From an uncultured Roseburia sp. (GTDB lineage: Bacteria > Bacillota > Clostridia > Lachnospirales > Lachnospiraceae), in assembly GCA_934358955.1 (NCBI GenBank), contig CAKRLC010000002.1:1-64000 (forward strand): a stretch of DNA of 64,000 nt, written 5' to 3'. Shown here in pieces: positions 44,196 to 54,393 of this stretch. Made by a program: the position numbers and the translations under genes. Each line of letters begins with the position of its first letter. The stretch's first letter is position 1. The notes beneath the pieces were generated by a model. The model did not search any database, was not told the origin of the DNA, and saw only the letters and a list, made by a program, of their open reading frames with translations.

Positions 44196-46838
44196 GTGGC
44201 AGAATTTACACCAATGATGCAGCAGTATCTGCAGACAAAAGAAGAATATAAGGACTGTATCCTTTTTTACCGGCTGGGAGATTTTTATGAAATGTTTTTT
44301 GAGGATGCGATCGAGGTGTCCAAAGAATTAGAACTCACTCTTACCGGAAAAAACTGTGGTATGGAGGAACGCGCGCCGATGTGTGGCATTCCTTACCATG
44401 CAGCAGAGGGATATTTAAACAGGCTCGTGGCAAACGGGCATAAAGTGGCAATCTGTGAGCAGGTGGAGGATCCAAAGCTTGCAAAAGGGATCGTCAAAAG
44501 AGAAGTGATCCGTGTCGTTACACCGGGAACCAATATGGATGTACAGGCATTGGATGAATCCAGGAATAATTATATTATGTGTGTCGTTTATCTGGAAGAC
44601 AGATATGGGCTTTCTCTTGCAGACGTCTCAACCGGAGACTATTATCTGACGGAAGTAGATTCAGAGCGGAAGCTTATGGATGAGATTTATAAGTTTTCAC
44701 CATCGGAGATCGTATGCAATGAAAGCTTCTATATGAGCGGTGTGGATCTGGAAGATATGAGGCATCGTCTCGGCATCACGATTTATTCCCTGGAAGCCTG
44801 GTATTTCAGTGATGAAACAGCGGAAACAACATTAAAAAACCATTTTCATGTAAATAGCTTAGAAGGGCTTGGATTAAATGATTATTCTTATGGAACGATC
44901 GCAGCAGGCGCATTACTCCGTTATCTGTATGAGACACAGAAAAATAATCTGGATCATATTTCAGCAATCCACCCGTATTCGACCGGAAAATATATGATCA
45001 TTGACAGCTCAACCAGACGGAATCTGGAATTAGTTGAGACACTTCGGGAAAAGCAAAAAAGAGGATCCTTACTTTGGGTATTAGATAAAACAAAAACGGC
45101 AATGGGAGCCAGACTTCTGCGATCTTATGTCGAACAGCCACTGATCGATAAGAAAGAAATCGAAAAAAGGCAGGATGCGATCGCGGAGATCAATAAGCAC
45201 CTGATCACAAGAGATGAATTGAGAGAATATTTAAATCCAATCTATGATCTGGAACGTCTGATCACGCGTGTGACCTATATGTCTGCAAATCCGAGGGATC
45301 TGATCGCATTTAAAAATTCCATACATATGCTTCCACCGATCAAGGCATTATTAGCAGATTTTCATTCAGAGCTTCTTACAGAAATTTCAGACGAAACGGA
45401 TACATTAGAAGAGCTGTATGAGCTGATCGACCGGTCGATCATGGAAGAACCACCGCTTACTGTGCGTGATGGAGGACTGATCAAGGATGGTTATAATGAG
45501 AATATAGACCAGTACCGTCATGCAAAAACAGAAGGGAAAACCTGGCTGGCAGATCTTGAGGCAAGGGAACGTGAAAAAACAGGCATCAAGAATCTGAAAA
45601 TAAAATATAATAAAGTATTTGGTTATTATCTGGAGGTGACGAACTCCTATAAGGATCTGGTGCCGGATTACTTTACACGAAAGCAGACACTGGCAAATGC
45701 AGAGCGATATATTACACCGGAATTAAAAGAATTAGAGGACATGATCCTTGGTGCAGAAGATAAATTAGTAAATCTGGAATATGATCTGTTCTGTGAAGTC
45801 CGTGGAAAAATCGCAGAGGAAGTTGTGCGTATCCAGCGTACGGCCAAAGCGATCGCAAAGCTGGATGTTTTTACTTCCCTTGCACTGGTAGCAGATCAGA
45901 ATCATTATTGCAGACCGAAGATTAATGAGAACGGTGTCATCGACATTAAGGATGGACGCCATCCGGTTGTGGAAAAGATGATCAGCAATGACATGTTTAT
46001 CGCAAATGATACCTATTTAGATAATGGAAATAACCGTATTTCTATTATAACCGGACCAAACATGGCAGGAAAATCTACTTACATGCGTCAGACAGCCATT
46101 ATTGTACTGATGGCACAGATCGGAAGCTATGTCCCGGCATCTGCTGCGAAAATCGGGATCGTAGACCGGATTTTTACCCGTGTGGGCGCATCCGATGATC
46201 TTGCAAGTGGACAAAGTACTTTTATGGTTGAAATGAATGAAGTGGCAAATATTTTAAGAAATGCCACGAGTAATTCATTGCTTGTTTTAGACGAGATCGG
46301 TCGTGGAACAAGTACGTTTGACGGATTAAGTATCGCCTGGGCTGTTGTGGAACACATCAGCAATCCGAAGCTTTTGGGCGCAAAGACTTTATTTGCGACA
46401 CATTATCATGAGCTGACGGAGCTCGAAGGAAAATTAAACAATGTCAATAATTACTGTATTGCTGTCAAGGAAAAAGGGGATGACATTGTATTTTTGCGTA
46501 AGATCGTAAAAGGCGGTGCCGACAAGAGCTATGGTATCCAGGTCGCAAAGCTGGCAGGTGTTCCGGATTCGGTGATCGAGCGTGCCAAGCAGATCGTGGA
46601 AGAACTCAGTGCAAATGATATTACGGCAGCAGCCAGAAACATTGCAGTGGAGACAACGCACAGGAAGAAGAAAGAAAAGCTGGATGAAGTAGATCTTGCC
46701 CAGATGTCTTTGTTTGACACAGTGAAAGATGATGATATTATAGAAGAGCTTAAGAATGTTGATATCGGAAATATGACACCGTTAGATGCATTGAATAAGC
46801 TGTATGAATTGCAGAATAAGATAAAGAACCGCTGGTAG
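44196..46838 (+). CDS. mutS: DNA mismatch repair protein MutS
   Basis: 880 residues, GTG start at 44196 (MAEFTPMMQQYLQ) with GAAGGAAG upstream. The mismatch-binding FxE is in FYRLGDFYEMFFEDA (residues ~24-38). The ATPase Walker A is GPNMAGKSTYMRQT, followed by LLVLDEIGRGTSTFDGLSIA and THYHELTEL. Full length. It is followed 16 bp later by mutL. Confidence 0.98.
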   Translation: MAEFTPMMQQYLQTKEEYKDCILFYRLGDFYEMFFEDAIEVSKELELTLTGKNCGMEERAPMCGIPYHAAEGYLNRLVANGHKVAICEQVEDPKLAKGIVKREVIRVVTPGTNMDVQALDESRNNYIMCVVYLEDRYGLSLADVSTGDYYLTEVDSERKLMDEIYKFSPSEIVCNESFYMSGVDLEDMRHRLGITIYSLEAWYFSDETAETTLKNHFHVNSLEGLGLNDYSYGTIAAGALLRYLYETQKNNLDHISAIHPYSTGKYMIIDSSTRRNLELVETLREKQKRGSLLWVLDKTKTAMGARLLRSYVEQPLIDKKEIEKRQDAIAEINKHLITRDELREYLNPIYDLERLITRVTYMSANPRDLIAFKNSIHMLPPIKALLADFHSELLTEISDETDTLEELYELIDRSIMEEPPLTVRDGGLIKDGYNENIDQYRHAKTEGKTWLADLEAREREKTGIKNLKIKYNKVFGYYLEVTNSYKDLVPDYFTRKQTLANAERYITPELKELEDMILGAEDKLVNLEYDLFCEVRGKIAEEVVRIQRTAKAIAKLDVFTSLALVADQNHYCRPKINENGVIDIKDGRHPVVEKMISNDMFIANDTYLDNGNNRISIITGPNMAGKSTYMRQTAIIVLMAQIGSYVPASAAKIGIVDRIFTRVGASDDLASGQSTFMVEMNEVANILRNATSNSLLVLDEIGRGTSTFDGLSIAWAVVEHISNPKLLGAKTLFATHYHELTELEGKLNNVNNYCIAVKEKGDDIVFLRKIVKGGADKSYGIQVAKLAGVPDSVIERAKQIVEELSANDITAAARNIAVETTHRKKKEKLDEVDLAQMSLFDTVKDDDIIEELKNVDIGNMTPLDALNKLYELQNKIKNRW

Positions 46839-46854
46839 AAAAGGAGGACTTCAC

Positions 46855-48828
46855 ATGCCGGAGATTATGCTGCTGAATCAGGAAACAATAGATAAGATCG
46901 CTGCCGGTGAGGTCGTGGAGCGTCCGATGTCTGTGGTAAAGGAGCTGGTTGAAAATGCAATTGATGCAAAGGCAACAGCGATCACAGTGGAGATAAAAGA
47001 AGGTGGCATATCCATGATCCGTATTACGGATAATGGCTGCGGAATTGACAGGAAGCAGGTTCCAATTGCGTTTTTAAGGCACTCTACAAGTAAAATCAGA
47101 AAGGTAGAGGATCTTTTGGACATCCATTCCCTTGGATTCCGTGGAGAGGCATTATCGAGTATTGCAGCAGTGTCACAGGTGGAATTGATCACAAAGACGT
47201 ATGAAGAACTGACTGGAACAAGATATGTGATCGAGGGATCGAAAGAGATCGCAAATGAAGAGATCGGCGCTCCGGACGGAACCACTTTTATTGTAAGAAA
47301 CCTGTTTTATAATGTTCCTGCCAGAAGAAAGTTTTTAAAGACAGCGCAGACGGAAGGCGGCTACATCAATGACCTGATGGAACGGATGGCATTATCGCAT
47401 CCGAACGTTTCTTTTAAGTTTATAAATAACGGACAGACAAAGCTGCATACGTCCGGGAACGGAAATGAAAAAGATCTGATCTATCATATTTATGGCAGGG
47501 ATATCACAGCTTCCGTTTTGAAAGTAGAACAGAAAACAGAATTATTTGAAGTACATGGATATATCGGAAAACCGCTTGTTTCACGCGGAAACCGCAATTA
47601 TGAAAATTATTTTATCAATGGAAGATACATTAAAAGTGCATTGATCGCGAAAGCGGTGGAGGAAGCGTACAAGGGATTTCTGATGCAGCACCAGTACCCA
47701 TTCTGTGTACTTTATCTGGACATGGATGCAGAGCTTTTGGATGTCAATGTGCATCCGACAAAAATGGAACTTCGGTTCAGCCAGAATGAACAGATTTACC
47801 GTGAACTAAATGAAATCATCCGGGGTACACTGACGCATAAGGATTTTATTCCGGAAGTACCTGTGAAGGAAGAAAAAAACGTTGTAAAACCTGAGGCAAA
47901 AGCACATGTACCGGAACCTTTCGAAGCACGGAGGCTTAACGATATCCGGAAGGCAGTTGCAAAGGACAGCCCGTATCAGCTGCAATATCCGCAGCATGAC
48001 CGTCTTTCACAGCCTGTAAAGAAGACAAGCAGTGCAGAAGCTTTTTTTGCAAGAATGAAGCCGGCAGAAAAGAATCCACTGACAGTACAGGAGGAAAATC
48101 TGTTTGAAAAGCCGCCTGTTGCAGAAAAAGTAAAGGTACCGGAAGAAACGATTGGAACAGCAGATCCCAAAAAGCCGGAAAAAGAACATACCGTTTATGA
48201 GCAGCAGAGCTTAGAACAGCTTGATGCCGGATTTCTGACGAAGGATGCGAGAAAGAAACACAAAGTCATAGGCCAGCTGTTCGATACATATTGGATGGTT
48301 GAATACGAAGATAAGCTGTTTATCATCGATCAGCATGCGGCACATGAAAAGGTCCTTTTTGAGAGGACAATGGAAAAGATAAAGCGGCAGCAGTTCTCTT
48401 CACAGACGATCAGCCCGCCTGTGATTTTAACACTTGATCACGAAGAAGTGGAGGCATTGCAGCGTTGTGAGGAGGAACTTCGGACATTTGGTTTTGAGGT
48501 AGAACCATTTGGCGGAAAGGAATATGCTGTGACAGCGGTTCCTGCTGATTTTACGGAGATTGATATGCGGCAGATGTTTCTGGAACTGCTGGATGGCTTT
48601 GTTGGTATGAACGGAAAGCAGACACCGGATGTGATCCTTGAAAAAGTTGCATCCATGTCATGCAAGGCAGCAGTAAAAGGAAATAACAGGATGTCCTACG
48701 CAGAGATCGAAGCGTTGATCGATGAACTGCTTGGGTTAGATAATCCTTATAATTGCCCACATGGACGACCAACGATCATTTCCATGACAAAATATGAAAT
48801 AGAAAAGAAATTTAAGAGAATAGTGTGA
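46855..48828 (+). CDS. mutL: DNA mismatch repair protein MutL (endonuclease type)
   Basis: 657 residues. GHKL ATPase motifs: ELVENAIDAKATAI, TDNGCGIDRKQV, HSTSKIRKVEDL and GFRGEALSSIA. After a low-conservation linker (~330-450) the C-terminal domain has the metal-dependent nuclease motif DQHAAHEKVLFE (DQHA-x2-E-x4-E) and CPHGRPTIISM. This indicates a nicking MutL, as in bacteria without MutH. It sits between mutS and miaA. Confidence 0.97.
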   Translation: MPEIMLLNQETIDKIAAGEVVERPMSVVKELVENAIDAKATAITVEIKEGGISMIRITDNGCGIDRKQVPIAFLRHSTSKIRKVEDLLDIHSLGFRGEALSSIAAVSQVELITKTYEELTGTRYVIEGSKEIANEEIGAPDGTTFIVRNLFYNVPARRKFLKTAQTEGGYINDLMERMALSHPNVSFKFINNGQTKLHTSGNGNEKDLIYHIYGRDITASVLKVEQKTELFEVHGYIGKPLVSRGNRNYENYFINGRYIKSALIAKAVEEAYKGFLMQHQYPFCVLYLDMDAELLDVNVHPTKMELRFSQNEQIYRELNEIIRGTLTHKDFIPEVPVKEEKNVVKPEAKAHVPEPFEARRLNDIRKAVAKDSPYQLQYPQHDRLSQPVKKTSSAEAFFARMKPAEKNPLTVQEENLFEKPPVAEKVKVPEETIGTADPKKPEKEHTVYEQQSLEQLDAGFLTKDARKKHKVIGQLFDTYWMVEYEDKLFIIDQHAAHEKVLFERTMEKIKRQQFSSQTISPPVILTLDHEEVEALQRCEEELRTFGFEVEPFGGKEYAVTAVPADFTEIDMRQMFLELLDGFVGMNGKQTPDVILEKVASMSCKAAVKGNNRMSYAEIEALIDELLGLDNPYNCPHGRPTIISMTKYEIEKKFKRIV

Positions 48829-48829
48829 T

Positions 48830-49807
48830 ATGATGGAAAATTCAGAAAAAAGACCTATGGTAATCCTGACAGGACCGACAGCAGTCGGAAAAACAGCATT
48901 GTCCATTGAACTGGCCAAGAAGATCAATGGTGCGATTATCTCGGCGGATTCCATGCAGGTATATAAATATATGGATATCGGTTCGGCGAAGATCCGACCG
49001 GAGGAGATGGATGGCGTATGCCATTATATGATTGATGAATTTGAGCCGGAAGAAGAATTTCATGTTGTAAAATTCGTGGAAAAGGCCAAAGAGTATCTGG
49101 AGCAGATTTATAGCGAAGGAAAAATCCCGATCATTGTAGGTGGAACCGGATTTTATATTCAGGCTCTTTTATACGATATCGATTTTACAGAGCAGGAATG
49201 TGATGAGAAGTACCGGAAAGAATTAGAGCAGCTTGCTGAAGAAAAAGGCGCAGAATATCTGCATGAGATGCTAAGGCAGGTAGATCCGGCATCCGCGGAA
49301 GCAATTCATGCCAATAACCGTAAACGTGTCATCCGTGCGTTGGAATTTTATCATTTATCCGGGAAACGGATTTCCGAACACAATGAAACAGAACGGAAAA
49401 AAGAATCTCCGTACCAGTTTGCCTATTTTGTCCTGACAGATGACAGGGCGCATCTGTATGAGAGAATCGACAGGCGCGTCGATCTTATGATAGAACAGGG
49501 ACTGGTTGAGGAAGTAAAAAAATTGAAATCAATGGGATATCATAAAGAGATGGTTTCCATGCAGGGACTTGGTTATAAAGAAATCCTTGCGTATTTAGAC
49601 GGCGAGATGACATTAGAGGAAGCAGTCTATATTGTAAAAAGAGAAACAAGGCATTTTGCCAAACGGCAGCTGACCTGGTTCCGCAGGGAACGAGATGTGA
49701 TCTGGTTTGATAAAAAAGCGTATGATTACGATGAGTCCCGTATTTTGAACGATATGACAGATTTACTGAAAACAAAAAATATTATCCGTTCGTTACGAAA
49801 TTCATAA
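48830..49807 (+). CDS. miaA: tRNA dimethylallyltransferase
   Basis: 325 residues, adds dimethylallyl to A37 of tRNAs reading U-starting codons. P-loop LTGPTAVGKTALSIELAKK near the N-terminus, then ISADSMQVYKYMDIGSAK and GGTGFYIQALLYD, and ANNRKRVIRALEFYHLSGK further on. Starts two bases after the mutL stop. The mutS-mutL-miaA order is common in Firmicutes; no hfq follows. Confidence 0.97.
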   Translation: MMENSEKRPMVILTGPTAVGKTALSIELAKKINGAIISADSMQVYKYMDIGSAKIRPEEMDGVCHYMIDEFEPEEEFHVVKFVEKAKEYLEQIYSEGKIPIIVGGTGFYIQALLYDIDFTEQECDEKYRKELEQLAEEKGAEYLHEMLRQVDPASAEAIHANNRKRVIRALEFYHLSGKRISEHNETERKKESPYQFAYFVLTDDRAHLYERIDRRVDLMIEQGLVEEVKKLKSMGYHKEMVSMQGLGYKEILAYLDGEMTLEEAVYIVKRETRHFAKRQLTWFRRERDVIWFDKKAYDYDESRILNDMTDLLKTKNIIRSLRNS

Positions 49808-49888
49808 AAAATATAAATTGGATGATGGAAAATTTAAAATCTCACAGGCTCCATAGCAGAATTTAAACAGAAAGGGAAACAGACAACA

Positions 49889-51187
49889 ATGAATCAGTTT
49901 TTAGAGGAACAGTATAAAAATCTTGGAATTTCAAAAGAGGTGTATGAATTTGGTGAAAAGATAGAGGAATCTTTAAAGGAGCGCTTTGCAGAAATTGATG
50001 CAAGAGCAGAATTTAACCAGATGAAGGTTATAAAAGCAATGCAGGAAAACCGTGTCAGTGCAGAATGCTTTAATACGAGCTCAGGCTACGGATATAATGA
50101 TATGGGACGTGACACACTGGAAAAAGTATACGCCTCCTGCTTTAAAGGAGAAGATGCTCTTGTCAGACCACAGATCACATGTGGAACGCATGCGTTAGCG
50201 CTGGCACTTATGTCAAACCTGCGTCCGGGAGACGAACTTTTATCCCCGGTTGGAAAGCCATATGATACGTTGGAAGAGGTGATCGGAATCCGTCCATCCA
50301 AAGGAAGTCTTGCTGAATACGGAATTTCCTACCGACAGGTTGACCTGCTTGCAGACGGAAGCTTCGATTATGAAAATATCAAAAAAGCGATCAATGAAAA
50401 AACAAAGCTTGTTACGATCCAGAGATCCAAAGGATATGCGACAAGACCGACGTTATCTGTTACAAGGATCGGGGAACTGATCTCTTTCATCAAAGAAATC
50501 AAACCGGATGTGATCTGTATGGTAGATAACTGCTATGGTGAATTTGTAGAAGAAAAGGAGCCATTAGAGGTTGGCGCAGACATGATCGTCGGTTCCCTGA
50601 TCAAAAATCCGGGCGGCGGACTGGCACCGATCGGTGGTTATATTGTCGGAAAGAAGGAATGTGTGGAAAATGCAGCGTACCGTCTGACTTCACCTGGACT
50701 TGGAAAAGAGGTTGGAGCATCCTTAGGCATTATCCAGTCCTTCTATCAGGGCTTTTTTATGGCACCAACCGTTGTAAGCGGTGCATTAAAGGGAGCAATT
50801 TTTGCAGCAAATATTTATGAAAAGCTTGGATTTTCAGTGATTCCAAATGGTACAGAAAGCCGTCATGACATCATTCAGGCAGTCACTTTCCAGAATCCGG
50901 ATGCCATGATCGCATTTTGCGAAGGGATTCAGGCAGCAGCACCTGTTGACAGCTATGTGACTCCGGAACCATGGGCAATGCCGGGGTATGACAGTGATGT
51001 TATTATGGCAGCAGGCGCATTTGTGCAGGGATCTTCCATTGAGCTGAGTGCAGATGGTCCGGTTAAACCACCATATGCAGTGTATTTCCAGGGTGGACTT
51101 ACCTGGTATCATGCAAAACTTGGAATTTTGATGTCTTTACAAAAACTTAAGGAACGAAATCTTGTTAATACAGAACTGTTATGCTAA
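49889..51187 (+). CDS. PLP-dependent methionine gamma-lyase-family protein (YnbB-type)
   Basis: 432 residues. PLP lysine probably in VGSLIKNPGGGLAPIGGYIV. Other conserved stretches: RPQITCGTHALALALMSNLR, LLSPVGKPYDTLEEVIGIR and MVDNCYGEFVEEKEPLEVGA. This family (YnbB) is often labelled an aluminium-resistance protein and lies near miaA in Firmicutes. Its true substrate is not established. Confidence 0.9.
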   Translation: MNQFLEEQYKNLGISKEVYEFGEKIEESLKERFAEIDARAEFNQMKVIKAMQENRVSAECFNTSSGYGYNDMGRDTLEKVYASCFKGEDALVRPQITCGTHALALALMSNLRPGDELLSPVGKPYDTLEEVIGIRPSKGSLAEYGISYRQVDLLADGSFDYENIKKAINEKTKLVTIQRSKGYATRPTLSVTRIGELISFIKEIKPDVICMVDNCYGEFVEEKEPLEVGADMIVGSLIKNPGGGLAPIGGYIVGKKECVENAAYRLTSPGLGKEVGASLGIIQSFYQGFFMAPTVVSGALKGAIFAANIYEKLGFSVIPNGTESRHDIIQAVTFQNPDAMIAFCEGIQAAAPVDSYVTPEPWAMPGYDSDVIMAAGAFVQGSSIELSADGPVKPPYAVYFQGGLTWYHAKLGILMSLQKLKERNLVNTELLC

Positions 51188-51250
51188 AATAATTAGTAGT
51201 TTTTTGATGGGCACAATAATAGGTACTTTCCGGGAGAGGGAAAGGAAAAT

Positions 51251-51946
51251 ATGTCAGATTCATTACCTACGAAAGACTTGCCGGAGTCAGAACGCCCTTA
51301 TGAAAAGTTCTGGAGATCCGGTCCCGGTGCATTGAGTGATGCAGAACTTCTTGCCATCATCATTAAATCGGGGAGCAGTAAGATGACAGCAGTAGATGTC
51401 GCACGGAATTTTCTGGGGCAGAAAGAACGCAGCCTGATGAACCTGTATGAGTTATCTTTTGATGAGATGAAACAGGTGCGGGGGATCGGCAATGTGATCG
51501 CGATGCAGTTAAAGTGTATTGCAGAATTATCGACCAGAATCTCAAACACCAGACACTTTGAAGGTATTAAAATGACGAGTGCCGCAACGGTTGCTACTTA
51601 CTACATGGAGCAGCTTCGGCATGAGCAGCAGGAGAAACTGATTGTCTGCATGTTTGATAATAAGTGTAAATGGCTTGGAGATGCAGTGGTTTCGATCGGG
51701 AGCGTCAATGCTTCTATTGCGCCGCCAAGAGAGATCTTCTTAAAGGCACTTGAGAAAAAGGCAGTCCATATTGTGATGATCCATAATCATCCGAGTGGAA
51801 ATGCGGTTCCGTCCGGTGCAGATGACACTGCGACAGCAAGAATTGCAGAAGCAGGGAAGCTGCTTGGCATTACACTGTCAGACCATATTATCATCGGGGA
51901 CTGTTCTTATTACAGTTACCGGGAAGCAGGATATTTAACGGAATAA
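51251..51946 (+). CDS. radC: RadC-family JAMM-domain protein
   Basis: 231 residues. N-terminal helix-hairpin-helix stretch (MKQVRGIGNVIAMQLKCIAE) and a C-terminal JAMM/MPN+ motif with VHIVMIHNHPSGNAVPSGAD, the H-x-H-x-D metal ligands. Historically called a DNA-repair protein but with doubtful function. It is encoded next to mreB, as in many bacteria. RBS GGAAAGGAAA. Confidence 0.95.
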   Translation: MSDSLPTKDLPESERPYEKFWRSGPGALSDAELLAIIIKSGSSKMTAVDVARNFLGQKERSLMNLYELSFDEMKQVRGIGNVIAMQLKCIAELSTRISNTRHFEGIKMTSAATVATYYMEQLRHEQQEKLIVCMFDNKCKWLGDAVVSIGSVNASIAPPREIFLKALEKKAVHIVMIHNHPSGNAVPSGADDTATARIAEAGKLLGITLSDHIIIGDCSYYSYREAGYLTE

Positions 51947-51963
51947 GATACGAGGAAGAAAAA

Positions 51964-52980
51964 ATGAACAGTAATGTATATGGAATTGATCTTGGAACAT
52001 GCAATATGAAGATTTATTGCAAGTCCTCCAACAAAATTTTAAACGAGAAAAATACGATCGCGCTGGTAAAGAAAGACCAGATTTACGCATATGGTGACGC
52101 AGCCTACGCAATGTATGAAAAAGCACCAGAGACGATTAACGTTACATTTCCGGTGATCAGCGGTGTAATTGCAGACTTTAATAATCTGCAGAATATGCTG
52201 CAGCTTTATCTTGAAGAACATATGAAAGGAAAAATCCGTGGAGCAGAATTTATCGTTGCAGTTCCAACGGATATTACAGATGTAGAAAAGAGAGCTTTCT
52301 TTGAGATGTTCTATAAGAGCAAATTAAAACCAAAGAGTGTGCTGCTTTGTGAAAAGCCAATTGCAGATGCAGTTGGATTGGGGCTCGATGTCAATGAACC
52401 GACCGGAATTATGATCGTAGACATCGGTGCAGACACAACAGAGATCTCTGTGATTTCCCTTGGCGGACTCGTATTAAGTGATCTGCTTCATTTTGGCGGA
52501 AACCGCATTGATGAATCGATCGTTACCTATGTAAAACGTAAATACAATCTTGTGATCGGACAAAAGACAGCGCAGTCTTTGAAAGAAGCTCTCGGTTCCG
52601 GCATTCCTGGAAATACAGACACCATGGTGATCGTTGGCCGTGATGTTGTGAGCGGACTTCCGATTGAGATGGAGATTGGCGGCGATGTGATCTATGAGGC
52701 GATCAAGGACAATCTGAATACAATCTGTAATTCTATTAAGATGATCCTGGAAAAGACACCACCGGAGCTTGCAAAGGATATTATCCATTCCGGAATTTAT
52801 ATCACAGGAGGAAGCTCCAAGATCCATAATCTCGACCAGCTGTTCCGTGAAATCTCAGGTATAGAAATTAATACCTGTGAAGAACCGGAGGAATGTGTGG
52901 TGCGTGGTCTTGTGAAGATCGTCAGTGACCAGAAGTATAAGCATCTCGCATTCAGCATGAAAAATAAAATTTTAAGATAA
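51964..52980 (+). CDS. mreB: Rod-shape protein MreB/Mbl (actin-like)
   Basis: 338 residues. The actin-fold phosphate loop is YGIDLGTCNMKIY and the second is IMIVDIGADTTEISVISLGG. EEPxAxAxGxGL-like CEKPIADAVGLGLDVNEPTG and IYITGGSSKIHNLDQLFREI are present. It diverges from typical MreB (GTANTxVY becomes GTCNMKIY). First gene of mreBCD, 17 bp after radC. Confidence 0.92.
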   Translation: MNSNVYGIDLGTCNMKIYCKSSNKILNEKNTIALVKKDQIYAYGDAAYAMYEKAPETINVTFPVISGVIADFNNLQNMLQLYLEEHMKGKIRGAEFIVAVPTDITDVEKRAFFEMFYKSKLKPKSVLLCEKPIADAVGLGLDVNEPTGIMIVDIGADTTEISVISLGGLVLSDLLHFGGNRIDESIVTYVKRKYNLVIGQKTAQSLKEALGSGIPGNTDTMVIVGRDVVSGLPIEMEIGGDVIYEAIKDNLNTICNSIKMILEKTPPELAKDIIHSGIYITGGSSKIHNLDQLFREISGIEINTCEEPEECVVRGLVKIVSDQKYKHLAFSMKNKILR

Positions 52981-53004
52981 ATAAAGTAGAAATTGAGGGA
53001 TGGC

Positions 53005-53859
53005 ATGAGACGTAAATCAAAATTTACAATTCCTGCAAAATACCTGTTTTTGATAATGTCAGGAGTCTGTATTATCGTTATGCTGCTCAGTTTTACTCTG
53101 AACATATCCGGTGGTCCGCTTAATACGGCAGCCGGTTATGTTTTTATCCCAATGCAGGAGGGAATCAACAGAGTTGGAAGCTGGGTAACGGAAAAAGCGG
53201 ATAACCTGAAAAACCTGAGCGATGTCATGGATGAAAACGAGCAGCTTCGGGCAAAAGTAGATGAATTGACAACTGAGCTGAATACGGTGAAGTTAGAGCA
53301 GTATGAGTTGGATAATTTGCGAAATCTGTATGAACTGGATCAGAAATATCCGAGTTATAAAAAGGTTGCTGCAAACGTAATCGGAAAAAACAGCGGAAAC
53401 TGGTTTACTTCTTTTACGATTGATAAGGGAAGCAAGGATGGGATCGAAGTGGATATGAACGTGATCGCAGGCAGTGGACTTGTCGGGATCGTAACCGATG
53501 TTGGTCCAAATTATGCCAAGGTTACAACCATTATTAATGATACAAGCAAAGTCAGTGGAATGGTAACAACAACATCCGATAATCTGATCGTATCCGGAAG
53601 CCTTCAGAATATGAATGAGAATATGGTGATCGACTTCAGTGATCTCAATGATAAAAATGACAAGGTTTCTGTGAATGATCCTGTCGTGACCTCAGCAGTA
53701 TCTTCTAATTATCAGCAGGGAATTCTGATCGGTTATATCAGTTCGATCGAGACAGATTCCAATAATCTTACAAAATCAGGAACGATCACTCCGGCTGTTG
53801 ATTTCGAACACATCGAAGAAGTTCTTGTGATCTTAAATAAGAAACAGAAAATCAATTAG
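53005..53859 (+). CDS. mreC: Rod-shape-determining protein MreC
   Basis: 284 residues from the ATG at 53005. One N-terminal transmembrane helix (YLFLIMSGVCIIVMLLSFTL), a coiled coil (ENEQLRAKVDELTTELNTV), then two beta-barrel domains with VIGKNSGNWFTSFTIDKGSK and GLVGIVTDVGPNYAKVTTI. It couples MreB to the periplasmic elongation machinery. An upstream TTG at 52993 is less likely because GAGGGA is placed for the ATG. Confidence 0.93.
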   Translation: MRRKSKFTIPAKYLFLIMSGVCIIVMLLSFTLNISGGPLNTAAGYVFIPMQEGINRVGSWVTEKADNLKNLSDVMDENEQLRAKVDELTTELNTVKLEQYELDNLRNLYELDQKYPSYKKVAANVIGKNSGNWFTSFTIDKGSKDGIEVDMNVIAGSGLVGIVTDVGPNYAKVTTIINDTSKVSGMVTTTSDNLIVSGSLQNMNENMVIDFSDLNDKNDKVSVNDPVVTSAVSSNYQQGILIGYISSIETDSNNLTKSGTITPAVDFEHIEEVLVILNKKQKIN

Positions 53860-53874
53860 GACAGGAGGCTTTAT

Positions 53875-54393
53875 ATGCGAAGAAAAATAGCTGTCTTTTT
53901 GATCATTGTGGTCTGCTATTTGCTGCAGAGTTCTGTTTTCCAGGCAATTTCTTTTGCATCGATCACTCCAAACCTTATGATCGTGATCGTATCTGCATTT
54001 GGGTTTATGCGGGGAAAAAAAGAAGGACTTTGGATTGGATTTTTTTGCGGACTGATTTTAGATATTTTTACCGGAAGTGTCATAGGTTTTTATGCGCTGC
54101 TTTATATGTTCATTGGATATGTGAATGGGTTTTTCAGAAAACTCTTTTATCCGGAGGATATTAAGCTGCCGATGCTTTTGATCGCAGGAAGTGATGTGGT
54201 CTGTAGTCTGATCATTTACTTTTTCATGTTTTTGTTCCGCGGAAAGTTCCAGTTTGGCTACTATCTCTGGAATATTATCCTTCCGGAACTGGTTTACACA
54301 ATGGTAGTTACCATATTTTTATATTTTATCATTCTGAAAATTAATCAGAAGCTTGAATCAATAGAAAAAAGGAGTGCTGCAAAGTTTGTTTGA
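53875..54393 (+). CDS. mreD: Rod-shape-determining protein MreD
   Basis: 172 residues with five to six hydrophobic helices (IAVFLIIVVCYLLQSSVF; PNLMIVIVSAFGFMRGKKEG; LWIGFFCGLILDIFTGSVIG). The GxxxGLxxDxxxG pattern is typical of MreD. Lies between mreC and PBP2 in the standard order, with the PBP2 gene overlapping its 3' end. Confidence 0.93.
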   Translation: MRRKIAVFLIIVVCYLLQSSVFQAISFASITPNLMIVIVSAFGFMRGKKEGLWIGFFCGLILDIFTGSVIGFYALLYMFIGYVNGFFRKLFYPEDIKLPMLLIAGSDVVCSLIIYFFMFLFRGKFQFGYYLWNIILPELVYTMVVTIFLYFIILKINQKLESIEKRSAAKFV